From contig NC_081406.1 of assembly GCF_030272615.1 (NCBI RefSeq), positions 113,803,783 to 113,867,782 on the forward strand: a DNA stretch of 64,000 bases, in the 5' to 3' direction. Shown here piece by piece: positions 1 through 11,465 of this stretch. A program made the position numbers and the translations under genes. How positions within the stretch are numbered: the stretch's first letter is position 1; every line of letters begins with the position of its first letter. Below the pieces are notes generated by a model. It saw nothing but the letters and a program-made list of their open reading frames with translations. It did no database searches and had not been told where the DNA came from. Origin of the DNA: Cryptomeria japonica. Taxonomy: Eukaryota; Streptophyta; Pinopsida; Cupressales; Cupressaceae.

Positions 1-90
1 TACCTATTCATCATATATGCACATCAAACACATCAAATTCAATCAACAAAGTGATTTTTGGCTTTTACATCTATAAAAAACATTCATTTA

Positions 91-374
91 GAGTATATGC
101 GCTAAAGTTTTTAACAAAAGCACTATACTCTTGAACATAAGCACTAAACAAAGCATATACGCTAACCTTTTCAACAAAAGTGCTAACCCTAAGCACACAT
201 GCACGAAACTTGCAAAAGTGCTAAAAGATAATGAATATGTGCTAACAAATGAAACATAAGCGCTAAGCAATGCATATGCGCTAACATCCTTAACTTATGC
301 ACTAATAAAATGAGCATAATCACTATCATGAGAAAAAGTGCTAAAACTAAATGCATATGTGCTACCCTAATACC
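91..374. repeat. Degenerate short-motif array (GYGCTAA units)
   Basis: About 14 copies of a short motif, roughly [A/T]AT[G/A]YGCTAA or AAAGYGCTAA, recur every 16-28 bases, alternating between forms such as catatgcgctaac and aaaagtgctaa. The spacing is irregular, so it is not a clean microsatellite. The reading frames across it are by-products of the repeat. Its role is unknown. It lies in the 3' part of a Gypsy element whose LTR starts at 845. Confidence 0.6.
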
Positions 375-500
375 GCAAAAAAACATGAAAAATGGTACGA
401 CAAGTTGCAAACAAAGCTCGGGATAAGATACATACCGGATCCCCATACTCAGGAGGTCATTGATATCATCAAACACGCTCAAATCAATGGTTCTCCATAG
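375..500 (+). pseudogene. Possible short coding remnant in Gypsy 3' region
   Basis: Between a TAA at 368-370 and a TAG at 498-500 there is a 42-codon open stretch whose composition looks protein-like: charged and aromatic residues including a K-W-Y-D-K-L stretch and a V-I-D-I-I segment. It has no start codon and I do not recognise a family. It directly follows the GYGCTAA array. It could be chance, or the tail of an extra ORF carried by the Gypsy element that ends at 844. Confidence 0.2.
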
Positions 501-844
501 GAATCACCATTTCGCCAGCTCACGTAGACAATTTTCTTCACAAACTGACAAGGATGAAATGAAATTAAAATTAACCTTGGTTAATTTTATATTTACTATT
601 TGAAAGGGTAATTAATGCTTTTCAATTGGGCAATTTAATTTGTTTTTTACAAATGAATTTCATTGACAGAACTTTTCAATTATCACGAGATCAATCGTTC
701 AAACCAAAAAAATTCAACAATTTCATGATCAATCTCCTAAGGGGGCACACAATCAGGATTTTTATCTCTATTAGGCACATTATCGAGACTTGATTTAATA
801 TTTGAAACAATGTTGTCTTGACATCATTTCAAAGAGGGGCAAAA
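501..844 (+). mobile_element. 3' internal end of a Gypsy element with polypurine tract
   Basis: Non-coding AT-rich sequence ending in a polypurine tract (831-844, core AAAGAGGGGCAAAA) directly before an LTR that starts TGTATACA. A second purine-rich block (CTAAGGGGGCA) lies about 100 bases upstream. The same two-block arrangement precedes the LTR at 11,466, so the two stretches are homologous 3' ends of related Gypsy elements. I see no gene here. Confidence 0.6.
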
Positions 845-1985
845 TGTATACATATAAAAATGGCTATGAGCAATTAAATAAATATTTTATATTTATTTAA
901 TAATTATTCTTCTACTAAAAAGTTAATTTGAAAAGGTTAATTTATTTAATTCATTTCGTGTCTTTCTATTAATTAATTTAATTGAAATATTTTATTAATT
1001 AATTCATCTATCCTATTCCTCTAATTAATTAACTATCTAATATCTAATTATCTCCTTCAATCAATTAAATATCTAATATTTAATGGTTATTCTCCTATCC
1101 TATAGTCTCAAAATATTAAATAATTTCCTAAATTATTTAATCTCCCTTATCCAACTCACCTTCCATCTCCACTTCATCTTCCCTTTGCCAACTCATCAAT
1201 CATGTGGCTAAGGAAATTAATATTTCTTAAATATTAATTCATCATTTATCTTCAACTTCCAAATTTAATGAAATATTGTGTACATACACATATTTCATAA
1301 CCTCCTTCTATATTCTCTCCAACACCCCTACATCTTAGGAAGGACTTGAGTCCACTTTTCCTCTCATTCCTAAATTTTCTCCAACCATCCCTAGATTCCC
1401 TCAGTTAGCAACCCAGTCAAGGTGAGATGAGTGACACTTGTCTTCTCCTTCCCCCTTTCTCTCAACCTTCACCTTTGCTCACAACCATCCAAATCTACAG
1501 ATCTGATCATGATCATTGATCCAAGCCATATCATCTTATCCTCTCAAAGTCTATAAAATTAGGAGTTTGAGTTGAGAAAGAGTTAGACTTCAAGTGAGTT
1601 TTCAAAACTAATCATTTGTGAAAACTTATGCATCTGTGAGTTTTAATCTTGAAGCAAATAGCATAATCATTTAGCATAATCATTTTAGCATAGTCATTTA
1701 GCATTGCATATCATAATATCGGTTAACTATTAGTTATCAGTCCATTCTTCATATGCCATCTTGGAAACCATCAGTGCTTGTCTAAGAGCACACCATCTAC
1801 AACCAGGAAAAGTGAAGTTAGGACACAATGAGACATAAACCATGAAGGTAAAAATAACATTTTTATTTCATATGTATTTCATGTAGTTTCATTGGTTGAG
1901 TTTGGATTTCTTGTAGCATTTCCATTGGTATTTTGTGAAACTAACTTGTTGCAGGTAGTATTCTGAGGATGAAATTCAAGTCTAC
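845..1985 (+). repeat. Gypsy LTR (first copy, diverged)
   Basis: Starts with TG immediately after a polypurine tract, so it is a plus-strand 3' LTR by position. It is AT-rich and pyrimidine-rich, and a TATA-like element (TATAAAAT) lies near 1,552. It resembles the LTR at 11,466 in its start (TGTATACA..TAAAAATGG), the TATA region and the AGCATAATCA/AGCTTAATCA repeats, but is too diverged to be its twin copy. The right end is uncertain, because Gypsy RNase H coding sequence begins within about 40 bases with no recognisable primer-binding site or gag. That implies a deletion or a junction between two elements. Confidence 0.55.
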
Positions 1986-2019
1986 ACACATACTATTCAT
2001 CACACCATAAGGTCATACA

Positions 2020-3323
2020 ATTCTAAAAGCGTACAAATTAAGTTTTCCATGCACCAACAAAACAACAAAATATGAAGCTTTGGTTACAGGTATCAAAATG
2101 GCTATAGAATGGAACATTACACAACTTCAAGTCTTTGGAGACTCTCAACTCATCATCAATCAAATTAATGAGGATTACCAAAAAAATGATGAAAAGTTAA
2201 TGCCTTATAAGAAGATGGTTGATGATGTCAATAAATATTTTGTAGAAAATAACTTTTCAGTAGATTCCAAGGAATTACAACAAAGTAGCAGATGCCATGG
2301 CAACACTTGCTTCTCTCCTTTAGACATAGGAAAAACTAGAGCGTTACAAATTCCTGGTGGAAGATTTGTTTTACCTTGCACATGATTGTCTTGACTCCCA
2401 AACTATCTGTCATAGTGTTGGGCATGATTTCTCCAGCTATGGTCAAACTTACACATACCTAAAAGATAATATCCTCCCTCCTAACCTATCAAATAACCAA
2501 AAGAGAAACTTTATTCGCCAATCCTCCCATTATACTCTCCTCGCAGATACCCTTTTTAAATGATGTCTGGATAGTACTCTTTTAAGATGTCTCAAACAAG
2601 AAGAATTTGAGAAGGCCTTAAATGAAGTCCATAATGGCATTTGTGGCACTCATTCAAGTGGTCTTAGCCTTTCGAAAAAACTCATACACTTGGGAAATTA
2701 TTGGCCAACTATGGAACGAGATTCTTTTCAGATAGCTAAAACATGCAAACAATGTCAGATCCATGGAAATTTGATTCATGCACCAACACAAGAACTTCAT
2801 TCTTTCGAAACATCTTGGCCTTTCTACCAATGGGTTCTTGATCTAGTAGGAAAGATAAATCCTTCTTCATCCAATGGTCACAAATTCATCCTTGTAGCTA
2901 CAAAATATTTCATAAAATGGATTAAGGCAGTACCTCTCATCAATATCACAGAAAAACAAATTACTGCATTTATCTTGAACTACATCATATGTCGCTATGG
3001 AATACCCATGACCATTATAACTAATAATGGGTGACCATTCAATAATCAGGATGTACACTAGCTATGTGAAAAATTCAAGTTCCAACACAGATTCTCGCCA
3101 CCCTACTATCCACAAGGGAATTGACAAGCAGAAGCATCAAACAAAACCATTATGGAAATCCTCAAAAAGATAGTAATTGATGCTGGCAAATAGTGGCATA
3201 TTCAATTGAACCCTACTATGGGCCTACCATATCAGTATCTGCACACTAAGAGGTGTCACCCCTTTCTCTCTTGTTTATGGATCAGAAGCAATACTGCCAA
3301 TTGAAGTAGAGATACCTTCTCTA
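2020..3323 (+). pseudogene. Gypsy pol remnant: RNase H and integrase (5' part)
   Basis: Degenerate Ty3/Gypsy pol. The first block (about 2,020-2,290) is an RNase H segment: a CTN..YEAL motif, then the V-F-G-D-S-Q-L-I-I core carrying an active-site Asp. The second block (about 2,357-3,220) is integrase: a zinc-binding H..H..C-x2-C segment (C-K-Q-C near 2,750), then the catalytic core with W-V-L-D-L carrying the first Asp and I-T-N-N-G where the second Asp is expected (Asn here). Stops lie at 2,561-2,563 and 3,032-3,034, with more downstream, and there is at least one frameshift near 3,200. No gag, protease or RT precedes it. The frame is cut at 3,323 by the Copia element and resumes at 9,341. 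The style matches the Tat-like lineage. Confidence 0.8.
3319..3323. repeat. Target-site duplication CTCTA (left)
   Basis: CTCTA directly precedes the 5' LTR and recurs at 9,336-9,340 directly after the 3' LTR. A 5-bp duplication is standard for LTR-element integrase. It lies inside Gypsy integrase coding sequence. Confidence 0.95.
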
Positions 3324-4217
3324 TGTTGGGAAAAATGGTGTCTCAACCTTGCATTTATGTGAGGTTACTATTTATAGTAAGTTTTCATTTGAGCACGAAA
3401 TAGTGCGAAACTCTCCCTGAAGCTTCTGGTTGGCTAGATAAGCATTCCGGTAAAGTTTTGTCGCAAGGTCACAGCTAGTTTTGAAGATATTAAAGTTTTC
3501 GTCTTGGAGGGGTGCAATAAAATATTTAAACTTAATTTTGGGGACTTTAGAGGCTCCGAAACGCCCTGAAAAGTGGCCGTAACCGGCGAAGCGGGTTACG
3601 AGGTGATAGAGCACTTCACGAGCTTTCCGGCGCTTCAAACGGTTCGTCAATCGGACACCCGGTTCTCAAGTTATGGCCTCCGAAAGTTTGTACTCCTGAA
3701 ATAGGAAAAATAATTTGTATCGGATACATAAATGAGCTATAAAAGGGAGCGACACATGTTGATGTGTGCTTTAACATGTCATAGGGCATCTAGAAGGGAG
3801 ATAAAGTCGGCTACACCTTATTGGGTGGTTTTAGCGCATGGTTTTGTAATACCGTTTGACGGTTTCTTGTATTGTATCTCCTATTTATGAGGTGTGTGAG
3901 ATAGAGGTTGAGTGTAAGAGTCTTATGGCTATTGAGTTGCCTCTGAATCTCTGTTTAGTGCTACTCCTGCGAAGAGCTTGCTCTGCAAGTATGTTGTAAT
4001 CTATTTTTGATTGCTGAATAAAATATTGAGCTGCTTTTGGAGGGTGGGGTTTTTCTCCCGAAAGGGTTTTCCCCACGTAAATCACTGTGTTGTGGTATGA
4101 ATGTTATTATATCTATTTCTATTTTCTGTAACTGTTGTAACGATCTGAAAAAGTTTTGCATTACCCTCCTCTCAAGGTTAGTGTAGGAAGTTGTTTCCGC
4201 TACTTTAATTCCTTACA
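3324..4217 (+). repeat. Copia 5' LTR
   Basis: 894 bp, TG...CA ends. Same length as the 3' copy at 8,442-9,335. It contains a TATA box at 3,738-3,745 (U3/R region) and a pyrimidine-rich stretch near its end. Confidence 0.95.
3738..3745 (+). promoter_or_regulatory. TATA box of Copia 5' LTR
   Basis: TATAAAAG inside GAGCTATAAAAGGGAGC, 414 bases into the LTR. The same motif is at 8,856-8,863, at the identical offset in the 3' LTR. This is the expected core promoter for the genomic RNA; transcription would start about 30 bases downstream. Confidence 0.75.
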
Positions 4218-4219
4218 AG

Positions 4220-4231
4220 TGGTATCAGAGC
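4220..4231 (+). promoter_or_regulatory. Primer-binding site (initiator tRNA-Met type)
   Basis: TGGTATCAGAGC lies 2 bases after the 5' LTR. This is the standard plant Copia primer-binding site, complementary to the 3' end of initiator tRNA-Met. The same motif, or its reverse complement, marks four other elements in this window. Confidence 0.9.
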
Positions 4232-4341
4232 TTGATCACCTTTGGTTTCAATTGTGGGCAGTTGGGTTTTTTGAACTAATCCAGATTTGAGTGGGAGCTT
4301 GTGCAGAAGACACTTTTTGATCTTATTGCAGGAATATTCAG

Positions 4342-7300
4342 ATGGCGAGTTCGTCAGGGAGAATAGAGGTGGAGAAATTTAATGGAAGTAATTTTGAGAT
4401 GTGGAAGCTGAAGATGGAAGATCTGCTAATAGATCGAGATCTTTGGGATGCTGTTGATGCGAATGTCCAAAGGCCCTCAGATCCTACTGCGGTAGCTCAG
4501 TATGATGTTATGGACCGAAAAGCCAAGGGTCTAATCAGACTGTGCCTGGCAGACTCTGTTCTAATCAATGTCCATGAAGAAAACTCTGCAAAGAAGCTAT
4601 GGACTAAGCTTGGTGAGATGTATCAAGTGAAATCTTTATTAAATCAAATTTTCTTAAGAAAGAAATTGTATTCCTTGAAGATGGAAGAGGGTGGATGAAT
4701 TGTAGACCACCTAGAAGCATTCAATATGTTGGTGGCTCAATTAGTATCCGTCGGTGTTAAGATGGACGAGGAGGAGAAATGTCAGATCTTGCTTTGCTCT
4801 TTGCCTGATTCGTGGGATTCTCTTGTTATGGCTATCGGTAGTACTTCTGTTGTTTTGAAATCTGAAGACGTGGTGGGTGCCCTACTTGGTGAAGAGATGC
4901 GAAGGAAGGTATCCATCAGTTCAAAGGAAGCCCTAACCATTCGTGGAAGACCTAAGGAGAAAGGCAAGAAGAATGAGAAGCGCGGCAAGTCCAAATCCAA
5001 AGGGAGATCGAAATCTCCTGGAAAGTCCAAAGTCATTTCCTGGAATTGCAGTAAACCGGGTCACATCCGTAAGGACTGCAAAGAAGAAAAGAAGAAGAAA
5101 AAGAAAAAGTTCTATTCTGATTCTGAGTCCGACAAGGAAGATGGCGATGCATTTGTTGCGGCTTTGGCGACTCATACAGGTAATGATGCCTGGCTAATTG
5201 ACTCAGGTGCATCTTTTCATATGACTTCCAATAGAGATTGGTTTTCTGAATATGAAGGATTTAATGGAGGTAAGGTGTACTTGGGTGATGATTCACCTCT
5301 AGACATTGTTGGTCGACGTAAAGTTAGAATCAGGTTTTCTGATGGTAGAATAAAAGGGATTAATGGTGTGCTGCATATCCCTGGATTAAAACGAAACCTG
5401 TTATCGGTGAGCAAACTAATAGATGCAGGTGTGTAGGTAGTCTTTTCTGAAACAGGATGTAAGATGATTAAGGGTGCTATGGTAGTTGCTAGAGGTGTCA
5501 GGTTTGGCACTTTGTATAAGCTTGAAGCATACACTGTTGAGTGTAATAGCACTTCTGTAGAAAGTAAATCTGTGGATACTTCACTGGAAGATTTGAAGGT
5601 TTCACCTTCAGCAGATGGAAATGGTTTTTGGGTACCTAAGGGTGCTCTTTCGTCTGAAGCAAAGTTACCTGCAGAGAAGACTATGTTATGGCACCAGAGA
5701 CTTGGCCACATTGGAGAAAAGGGTCTAAGGACCTTGAAAAATAAAAATCTTGTTGAAGGTTTGAATGATTGTAATCTTGACTTTGATTTCTGTGAGAATT
5801 GCATTTATGGTAAACAAAACCGCGTTCAGTTTTACTCGAGTTCTCATAAAACTTGTGGTGTTTTGGACCTTATCCATTTTGATGTGTTTGGTCCAGTAGA
5901 TGTCTCTTCGATTGGAAAATCCACATATTATGTTTCATTTATTGATGATTTTAGTAGAAGGACATGGGTATATTTTCTAAAGAGTAAATCTAAAGTTTTT
6001 AGTCGTTTTAAAGAATTTAAAGCAATGGTTGAGTTGCAGACTGGAAAGAAAATAAAATGTTTGAGAACTGATAATGGCGGTGAGTTTTGCTCTAATGATT
6101 TTGATAGATTCTGTAAAGACTGCAGAATTAACAGGCAGAAGACAACTCCGTATTCTCCACAGCAGAATGGAGTTGCAGAAAGAATGAACAGGACACTGAT
6201 GGAGAAGGCTAGGAGTATGTTGAGTGGTGCTAGTCTCGAACAAAAGTTTTGGGCTGAAGCTGTTGCCACTGCTTGCTACCTGATTAACAGGTCTCCTACA
6301 TCAGCTCTTGTTGATAAAATGCCTATGGAAGCATGGTCAGGTCACAAGCCTTCATTGAGACATCTTAGAGTTTTTGGTTGCGAGGCATATGCACATGTGC
6401 CAAAGGAGAAGCGAACAAAGTTGGAGAACAAGGCTGTGAAATGTATCTTCATCGGGTATAGTTATGGTGTGAAGGGATACAAGCTTTGGGACCCTGTTGC
6501 ACAAAAGGTAATTCACAGTAGAAGTGTTATTTTTAGAGAAATTAAGTCTCCTTCTATTACATTGCAGCCAAAACAGACTAAAAAAGAAGATGTGATTCAA
6601 CTTCCTTCTATACCTGAAAGAGTTGAATCGAGACCCCTAGATAGGCAAGAATTTGAGGAGAGCTCATCTAGCTCTGAATCTTCAGAAGAGGAGGAAGAAC
6701 CTCCAACTCAGCTTGTTCGAAGGTCTACAAGACATAGACAACCACCTGAAAGGTATTCACCTGATGATTGGAGATGTATTTTTGCTTTGAATACTAGTGT
6801 GGATGAGCCGAAATTTGTAGAAGAGGCATTAGATATGAATGATGCAGAATCCTGGAAGATTGCTATGGAGGAAGAAATGGCAGCGTTGAAAAAAAATGAT
6901 ACATGGGATCTTGTACCATTGCCTGAAGGACGAAAACCTGTTGGTTGTAAATGGGTGTTCAAGAAAAAGATTGGTTCAGATGGAAGCATTGAGAAGTATA
7001 AAGCAAGGTTGGTTGCAAAAGGCTACTCTCAGGTTGAGGGTGTTGATTACGGTGAGATATTTTCTCCAGTTGCAAAAATGACGTCCATTAGATTTTTGCT
7101 TTCTATTGCTACTGCTTATGATTTAGAGGTTGAGCAAATGGATGTGAAAACTGCTTTCCTTCATGGTGATTTGGAGGAAGATATTTATATGACACAGCCG
7201 GAGCACTATGTGGTGAAAGGCAAAAGTAATTTGGTCTGTAAATTGAAGAAATCTTTGTATGGCCTCAAACAAAGTCCTAGGATGTGGTACCAAAAATTTG

Positions 7301-8385
7301 ATACATATGTGTTGAGTTTAGGATTTGAACGTTCTAAATCAGATCACTGTGTTTATTATAAATCTTATGGTGATCGTTTCTTATTCATTGCATTGTATGT
7401 TGATGATATGTTATTCATTGGTAAAGGGAAAGGTATGATTTCAGAACTGAAGTCTCAGCTCGCTGCTAAATTTGAAATGAAAGATCTTGGTGCAGCAAAG
7501 CACATTCTTGGGATGGAAATTAGAAGAGATAGGGTGAACAGAAAGCTATGGCTAGGCCAGAGTAAGTATGTGAATTCAGTGTTACAGAGGTTCAACATGC
7601 AGAATTGTAGACCATTGAGTGTTCCTTTTACAGTTGGAATGAAACTATCTATTTCAGATTGTCCTACATCCCCATTGGAGATGGAAGACATGAGCAGAGT
7701 GCCTTACCAAAGTGCGGTTGGAAGCTTGATGTATGCTATGGTCTGTACTAGACCAGACATTGCCCAAGCAGTGGGAGTACTTTCTAGATATATGTCTAAT
7801 CCTGGTAGAGTTCATTGGGATGCAGTCAAAAGAGTCTTCAGATATTTGAAGGGTACTTCAGAGTATTCTTTGTGTTATCATGGTAATTCAGTTGGAGACA
7901 TGACTTCCCTTGATATCCATGGTTATGTGGATTCAGATTGGGCAGGTGATATTGATAGCAGAAGATCCACCAGTGCTTATGTGTTTACTTTGTTTGGTGG
8001 TGCAATTAGTTGGATGAGTAAGCGACAGGCTGTGGTTGCTTTATCCACTACTGAAGCAGAGTATATGGTAGCTACTCATGCTTGTAAAGAGGCCATTTGG
8101 CTTAAGAGACTGTGTTCGGATATTGGAATAAAACAAGGTACAGTGACAGTTTACTGTGACAGTTAGAGTGCAATTAGCCTAGCTAAGAACTCGACATTTC
8201 ATGCCCGGACCAAACATATTGATGTTCAGTATCATTTTGTTAGAGATATGGTCAAAGATGGTAGGGTGAAGCTGGTTAAGGTGGAAACTTTGATGAATGT
8301 TGCAGATGCTTTAACTAAGGCTGTAAGCACAGAGAAGTTCAGATGGTGTTCAGAGTCTATGGGCCTTATGGCCCCTAGCAATTGA
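4342..8385 (+). pseudogene. Copia gag-pol polyprotein, three in-frame stops
   Basis: One continuous frame of 1,348 codons including the stop, starting at ATG 4,342. Gag (to about residue 200) has the usual F-N-G-S-N-F..W-K start; its zinc knuckle near 5,040-5,080 keeps C, H and C, but the first Cys is Ser. The protease has D-S-G-A near 5,200. The pre-integrase H..H..C-x2-C block is at about 5,690-5,810. The integrase core has Asp in H-F-D-V-F, Asp in R-T-D-N-G-G-E-F and Glu in G-V-A-E-R. RT has Y-V-D-D near 7,400. RNase H has D-S-D-W-A-G and S-T-T-E-A-E-Y. Stops are TGA 4,696-4,698, TAG 5,434-5,436 and TAG 8,164-8,166; there is no frameshift. An S/E-rich segment (about 6,650-6,700) separates integrase and RT. 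The ancestral product was a retrotransposon polyprotein forming particles in the cytoplasm. Confidence 0.95.
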
Positions 8386-8429
8386 TTCATTGTGTTGACA
8401 TTCCCTTCCACTCATGCAAGGTGTTCGAC

Positions 8430-8441
8430 AAGTGGGAGATT
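8430..8441 (+). promoter_or_regulatory. Polypurine tract of the Copia element
   Basis: AAGTGGGAGATT sits directly before the 3' LTR start at 8,442. It is the expected plus-strand DNA primer site. Confidence 0.8.
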
Positions 8442-9335
8442 TGTTGGGAAAAATGGTGTCTCAACCTTGCATTTATGTGAGGTTACTATTTATAGTAAGT
8501 TTTCATTTGAGCACGAAATAGTGCGAAACTCTCCCTGAAGCTTCTGGTTGGCTAGATAAGCATTCCGGTAAAGTTTCGTCGCAAGGTCACAGCTAGTTTT
8601 GAAGATATTAAAGTTTTCATCTTGGAGGGGTGCAATAAAATATTTAAACTTAATTTTGGAGAATTTAGAGGCTCCGAAACGCCCTGAAAAGTGGCCGTAA
8701 CTGGCAAAGCGGGTTACGAGGTGATAGAGCACTTCACAAGCTTTCCGGCGCTTCAAACGGTTCGTCAATCGGACACCCGGTTCTCAAGTTATAGCCTCCG
8801 AAAGTTTGTACTCCTGAAATAGGAAAAATAATTTATATCGGATACATAAATGAGCTATAAAAGGGAGCGACATGTGTTGATGTGTGCTTTAACATGTCAT
8901 AGGGCATCTAGAAGGGAGATAAAGTTGGCTACACCTTATTGGGTGGTTTTAGCCCATGGTTTTGTAATACCGTTTGACGGTTTCTTGTATTGTATCTCCT
9001 ATTTATGAGGTGTGTGAGATAGAGGTTGAGTGTAAGAGTCTTATGGCTATTGAGTTGCCTCTGAATCTCTATTTAGTGCTACTCCTGCGAAGAGCTTGCT
9101 CTGCAAGTATGTTGTAATCTATTTTTGATTGCTGAATAAAATATTGAGCTGCTTTTGGAGGGTGGGGTTTTTCTCCCGAAAGGGTTTTCCCCATGTAAAT
9201 CACTGTGTTGTGGTATGAATGTTATTATATCTATTTCTATTTTCTGTAACTGTTGTAACGATCTGAAAAAGTTTTGCATTACCCTCCTCTCAAGGTTAGT
9301 GTAGGAAGTTGTTTCCGCTACTTTACTTCCTTACA
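8442..9335 (+). repeat. Copia 3' LTR
   Basis: 894 bp, about 98% identical by eye to 3,324-4,217. Its TATA box copy is at 8,856-8,863. It is followed directly by CTCTA (9,336-9,340), the right target duplication. Confidence 0.95.
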
Positions 9336-9340
9336 CTCTA

Positions 9341-9706
9341 CGAGTATCATTAAAAGGCCCTATCCCAGATGAAGAATAATGAGTATTTAGATTGCAAGAG
9401 TTAGAATTGATTCATGAACGAAGATAAAATGCCTTTGATCATTTAAAGGTATCTCAGCAAAGAGTGTGCTAATGTTACAATCACAAGTTCAAACCCAGAG
9501 TATTTCAAGCTGGGGAACTAGTACTAAAAGAAAATCCATGCAACCAAGAAAATCAAGAAAAGAAAGGGAAGTTTGAACCATACTGGTTAGGACCATTTGT
9601 GGTCACAACATTAGTTGGGTTAGGAGCATATCAGCTATCAACACAGGATGAGGATCAGCTTGAGGAACCCATCAATAGAATGCATCTAAAGAAGTTTTAT
9701 GTCTAA
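9341..9706 (+). pseudogene. Gypsy integrase C-terminal remnant (continuation)
   Basis: Directly after the right target duplication, the frame interrupted at 3,323 resumes with the integrase C-terminal region of a Tat-like Gypsy pol: L-K-G-P-I-P-D-E-E, then L-Q-E-L-E-L, N-A-F-D-H-L-K-V, F-K-P-R-V-F, G-K-F-E-P-Y-W-L-G-P-F, G-A-Y-Q-L and a terminal M-H-L-K-K-F-Y before TAA at 9,704-9,706. Several stops (for example consecutive TAA TGA near 9,378 and a TAA near 9,424) break it. With 2,020-3,323 it forms one split pseudogene. Confidence 0.85.
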
Positions 9707-11465
9707 AAAAGTAGAAACATCCAAAAATAGTGAAAAAGCCAAAAATTTCAAAATAGTGAAAAACCAAAAAAATCAAAAACAATGGAAAAAGAATAAAAAT
9801 CCAAAAAAAAAATCAAATATGAGAAAAAGTGCAATAAAAAAAGATGGTGAAAACCTGGCAAACAAACGCTTTTTGTTGGCTAGCTCTTCCATCTATTAGT
9901 TCCTGCATTCTTCTGCTTGCATTCATTTTCCATCAGCGCTGTTCATATCCATAATAAGAGTCTTTGTACATATACAGACATTGCAGGTGATTTGTCACCA
10001 TGGTTTGGGTCATTGGGTATATCATAATGAATTTGTTTCTAGGCTTGGGGTAAAATCCTACACCTAGCTAGGGGCAAAATTTATGATCATTTTTGAGCTT
10101 AATCAAATAGGTAGAACAAAAGTTAGGAAAATCTTGTCAAGCGAAAACTGAGACACATCCAATGTTGACCACAATATCACATGGTCAACCATCAAGCTAT
10201 CACATATCAGTCTAAGCACATCACACACTTTTCAATGGATGCTATCTTTTGGGTACTGCTTTTAACACTTTGGTTCAACTTTACTATCTTGGTTTTTAGT
10301 ATCATGATTTTTGAGTGACTCCATGTGATGTATTTGACTAGAGGAACAAGGAAGAAACATGATATTTTTCTTATCTACTATCTGTAAATTAATCATTAAT
10401 ATGTACAAATTTGTCTCAGGACATGATCATCAGATTATCATCGAAGACATTTTTGATTTGCATATAGCAATGGTTAATTCTACCTGTTTTATGCAAGCAA
10501 CACTTAGGTCATCTTGATTTAATTATACCTTGATGCTTGTGCTAACTTGCAATATCAAATTCCAGGAAAGAAGTGCTCAGGTCATCTTGGTTTAATTATA
10601 CCATTGATGTTTGCACTCAAATTCCCACATTTAAACAAATCTCAATGATGACAAAAACACAATAACCTAGTGACCGGTCCGATCGTAGCTTTGCATTTCA
10701 TTTGCTTTCACATTTGCATTTAGCTTGCATTTCATTCTTGCATGGGATCCCACAAGCTCATCTTATCCAAGGCTAAATCTATCGTAGGAATCATCGAAGC
10801 ATCATCATAAGTGTATACACAATCAGACCGATGACTCATCTCTCTCTGATATTGTCAACCCAATGCAAATCTTATGTTACCCCCTCAACAAAACTGCCAT
10901 CAGCATATATGAATCTTCCTACAACCTGATATCATCAAAATGTCAGTTCTTTATCCAATTAACCTTATCAATTCTATCAATCGATCGCATCTGATCTATT
11001 CTATCATTTCTTTTACAAGATGTATCTTTCATAGAACTAGACATTATGATCAAGTCTTATATGGGATATATCGTTCCTGAAACTAGATGCTTTTAATCAT
11101 CTTTGTCTTATACAGGAGGTGTCATTCCTAAAACTAGACCAAATCTTGACCTTATCAAACTAATCAATCTTGTCAAAATCTATCAAGCTCTATCACATCG
11201 AGAATCACATCATCGTGATCAAAGAACTCTCACTTTCATCAATCAATGTTGCGGAAATCAAATCATTTCTAATCAGGACATCAATTTCGCAAACATCCAA
11301 ACTCTCCAAAAGTCATTTATCTCAATTGATCTCCTGAGGGGGCATAATCATACTGCAATTTATCAATCAATGTCTAGGGCATCCTATCAAACCAATATCA
11401 TCATCAAAATGGCATTATTCTTTGAATCAACGTGTCATCACACATCACTTCAAAGAGGGGCAAAA
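9707..11465 (+). mobile_element. Gypsy 3' untranslated region up to the polypurine tract
   Basis: About 1.76 kb with no supported gene. It begins A-rich (9,710-9,850), contains a CTAGGGGCAAAA block near 10,070 and a CTGAGGGGGCATAATC block near 11,335, and ends in the polypurine tract AAAGAGGGGCAAAA (11,452-11,465). The 128-codon frame at 11,103-11,489 crosses into the LTR and has no recognisable domain, so I treat it as chance. Confidence 0.6.

Larger units (their letters stand above)
3324..9335 (+). mobile_element. Complete Ty1/Copia LTR retrotransposon nested in Gypsy
   Basis: A 6,012-bp element: two 894-bp LTRs starting TGTTGGGA and ending TTACA, a primer-binding site 2 bases after the 5' LTR, one gag-pol frame, a polypurine tract before the 3' LTR, and a perfect CTCTA target duplication. 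Domain order is gag, protease, integrase, RT, RNase H, which is Copia order. By eye about 16 of 894 positions differ between the LTRs (about 98% identity), mostly C/T or G/A transitions, many in former CpG sites. The insertion is therefore younger than its Gypsy host but not recent. Three in-frame stops make it inactive as read. Confidence 0.95.

Noticed and set aside
5928-7691. Antisense frames of 80-110 codons inside the Copia pol
   Set aside because: Shadows of the strong sense frame; no domain or start context.
9699-9899. Lysine/asparagine-rich 66-codon frame
   Set aside because: A product of A-rich untranslated sequence right after the Gypsy pol stop.
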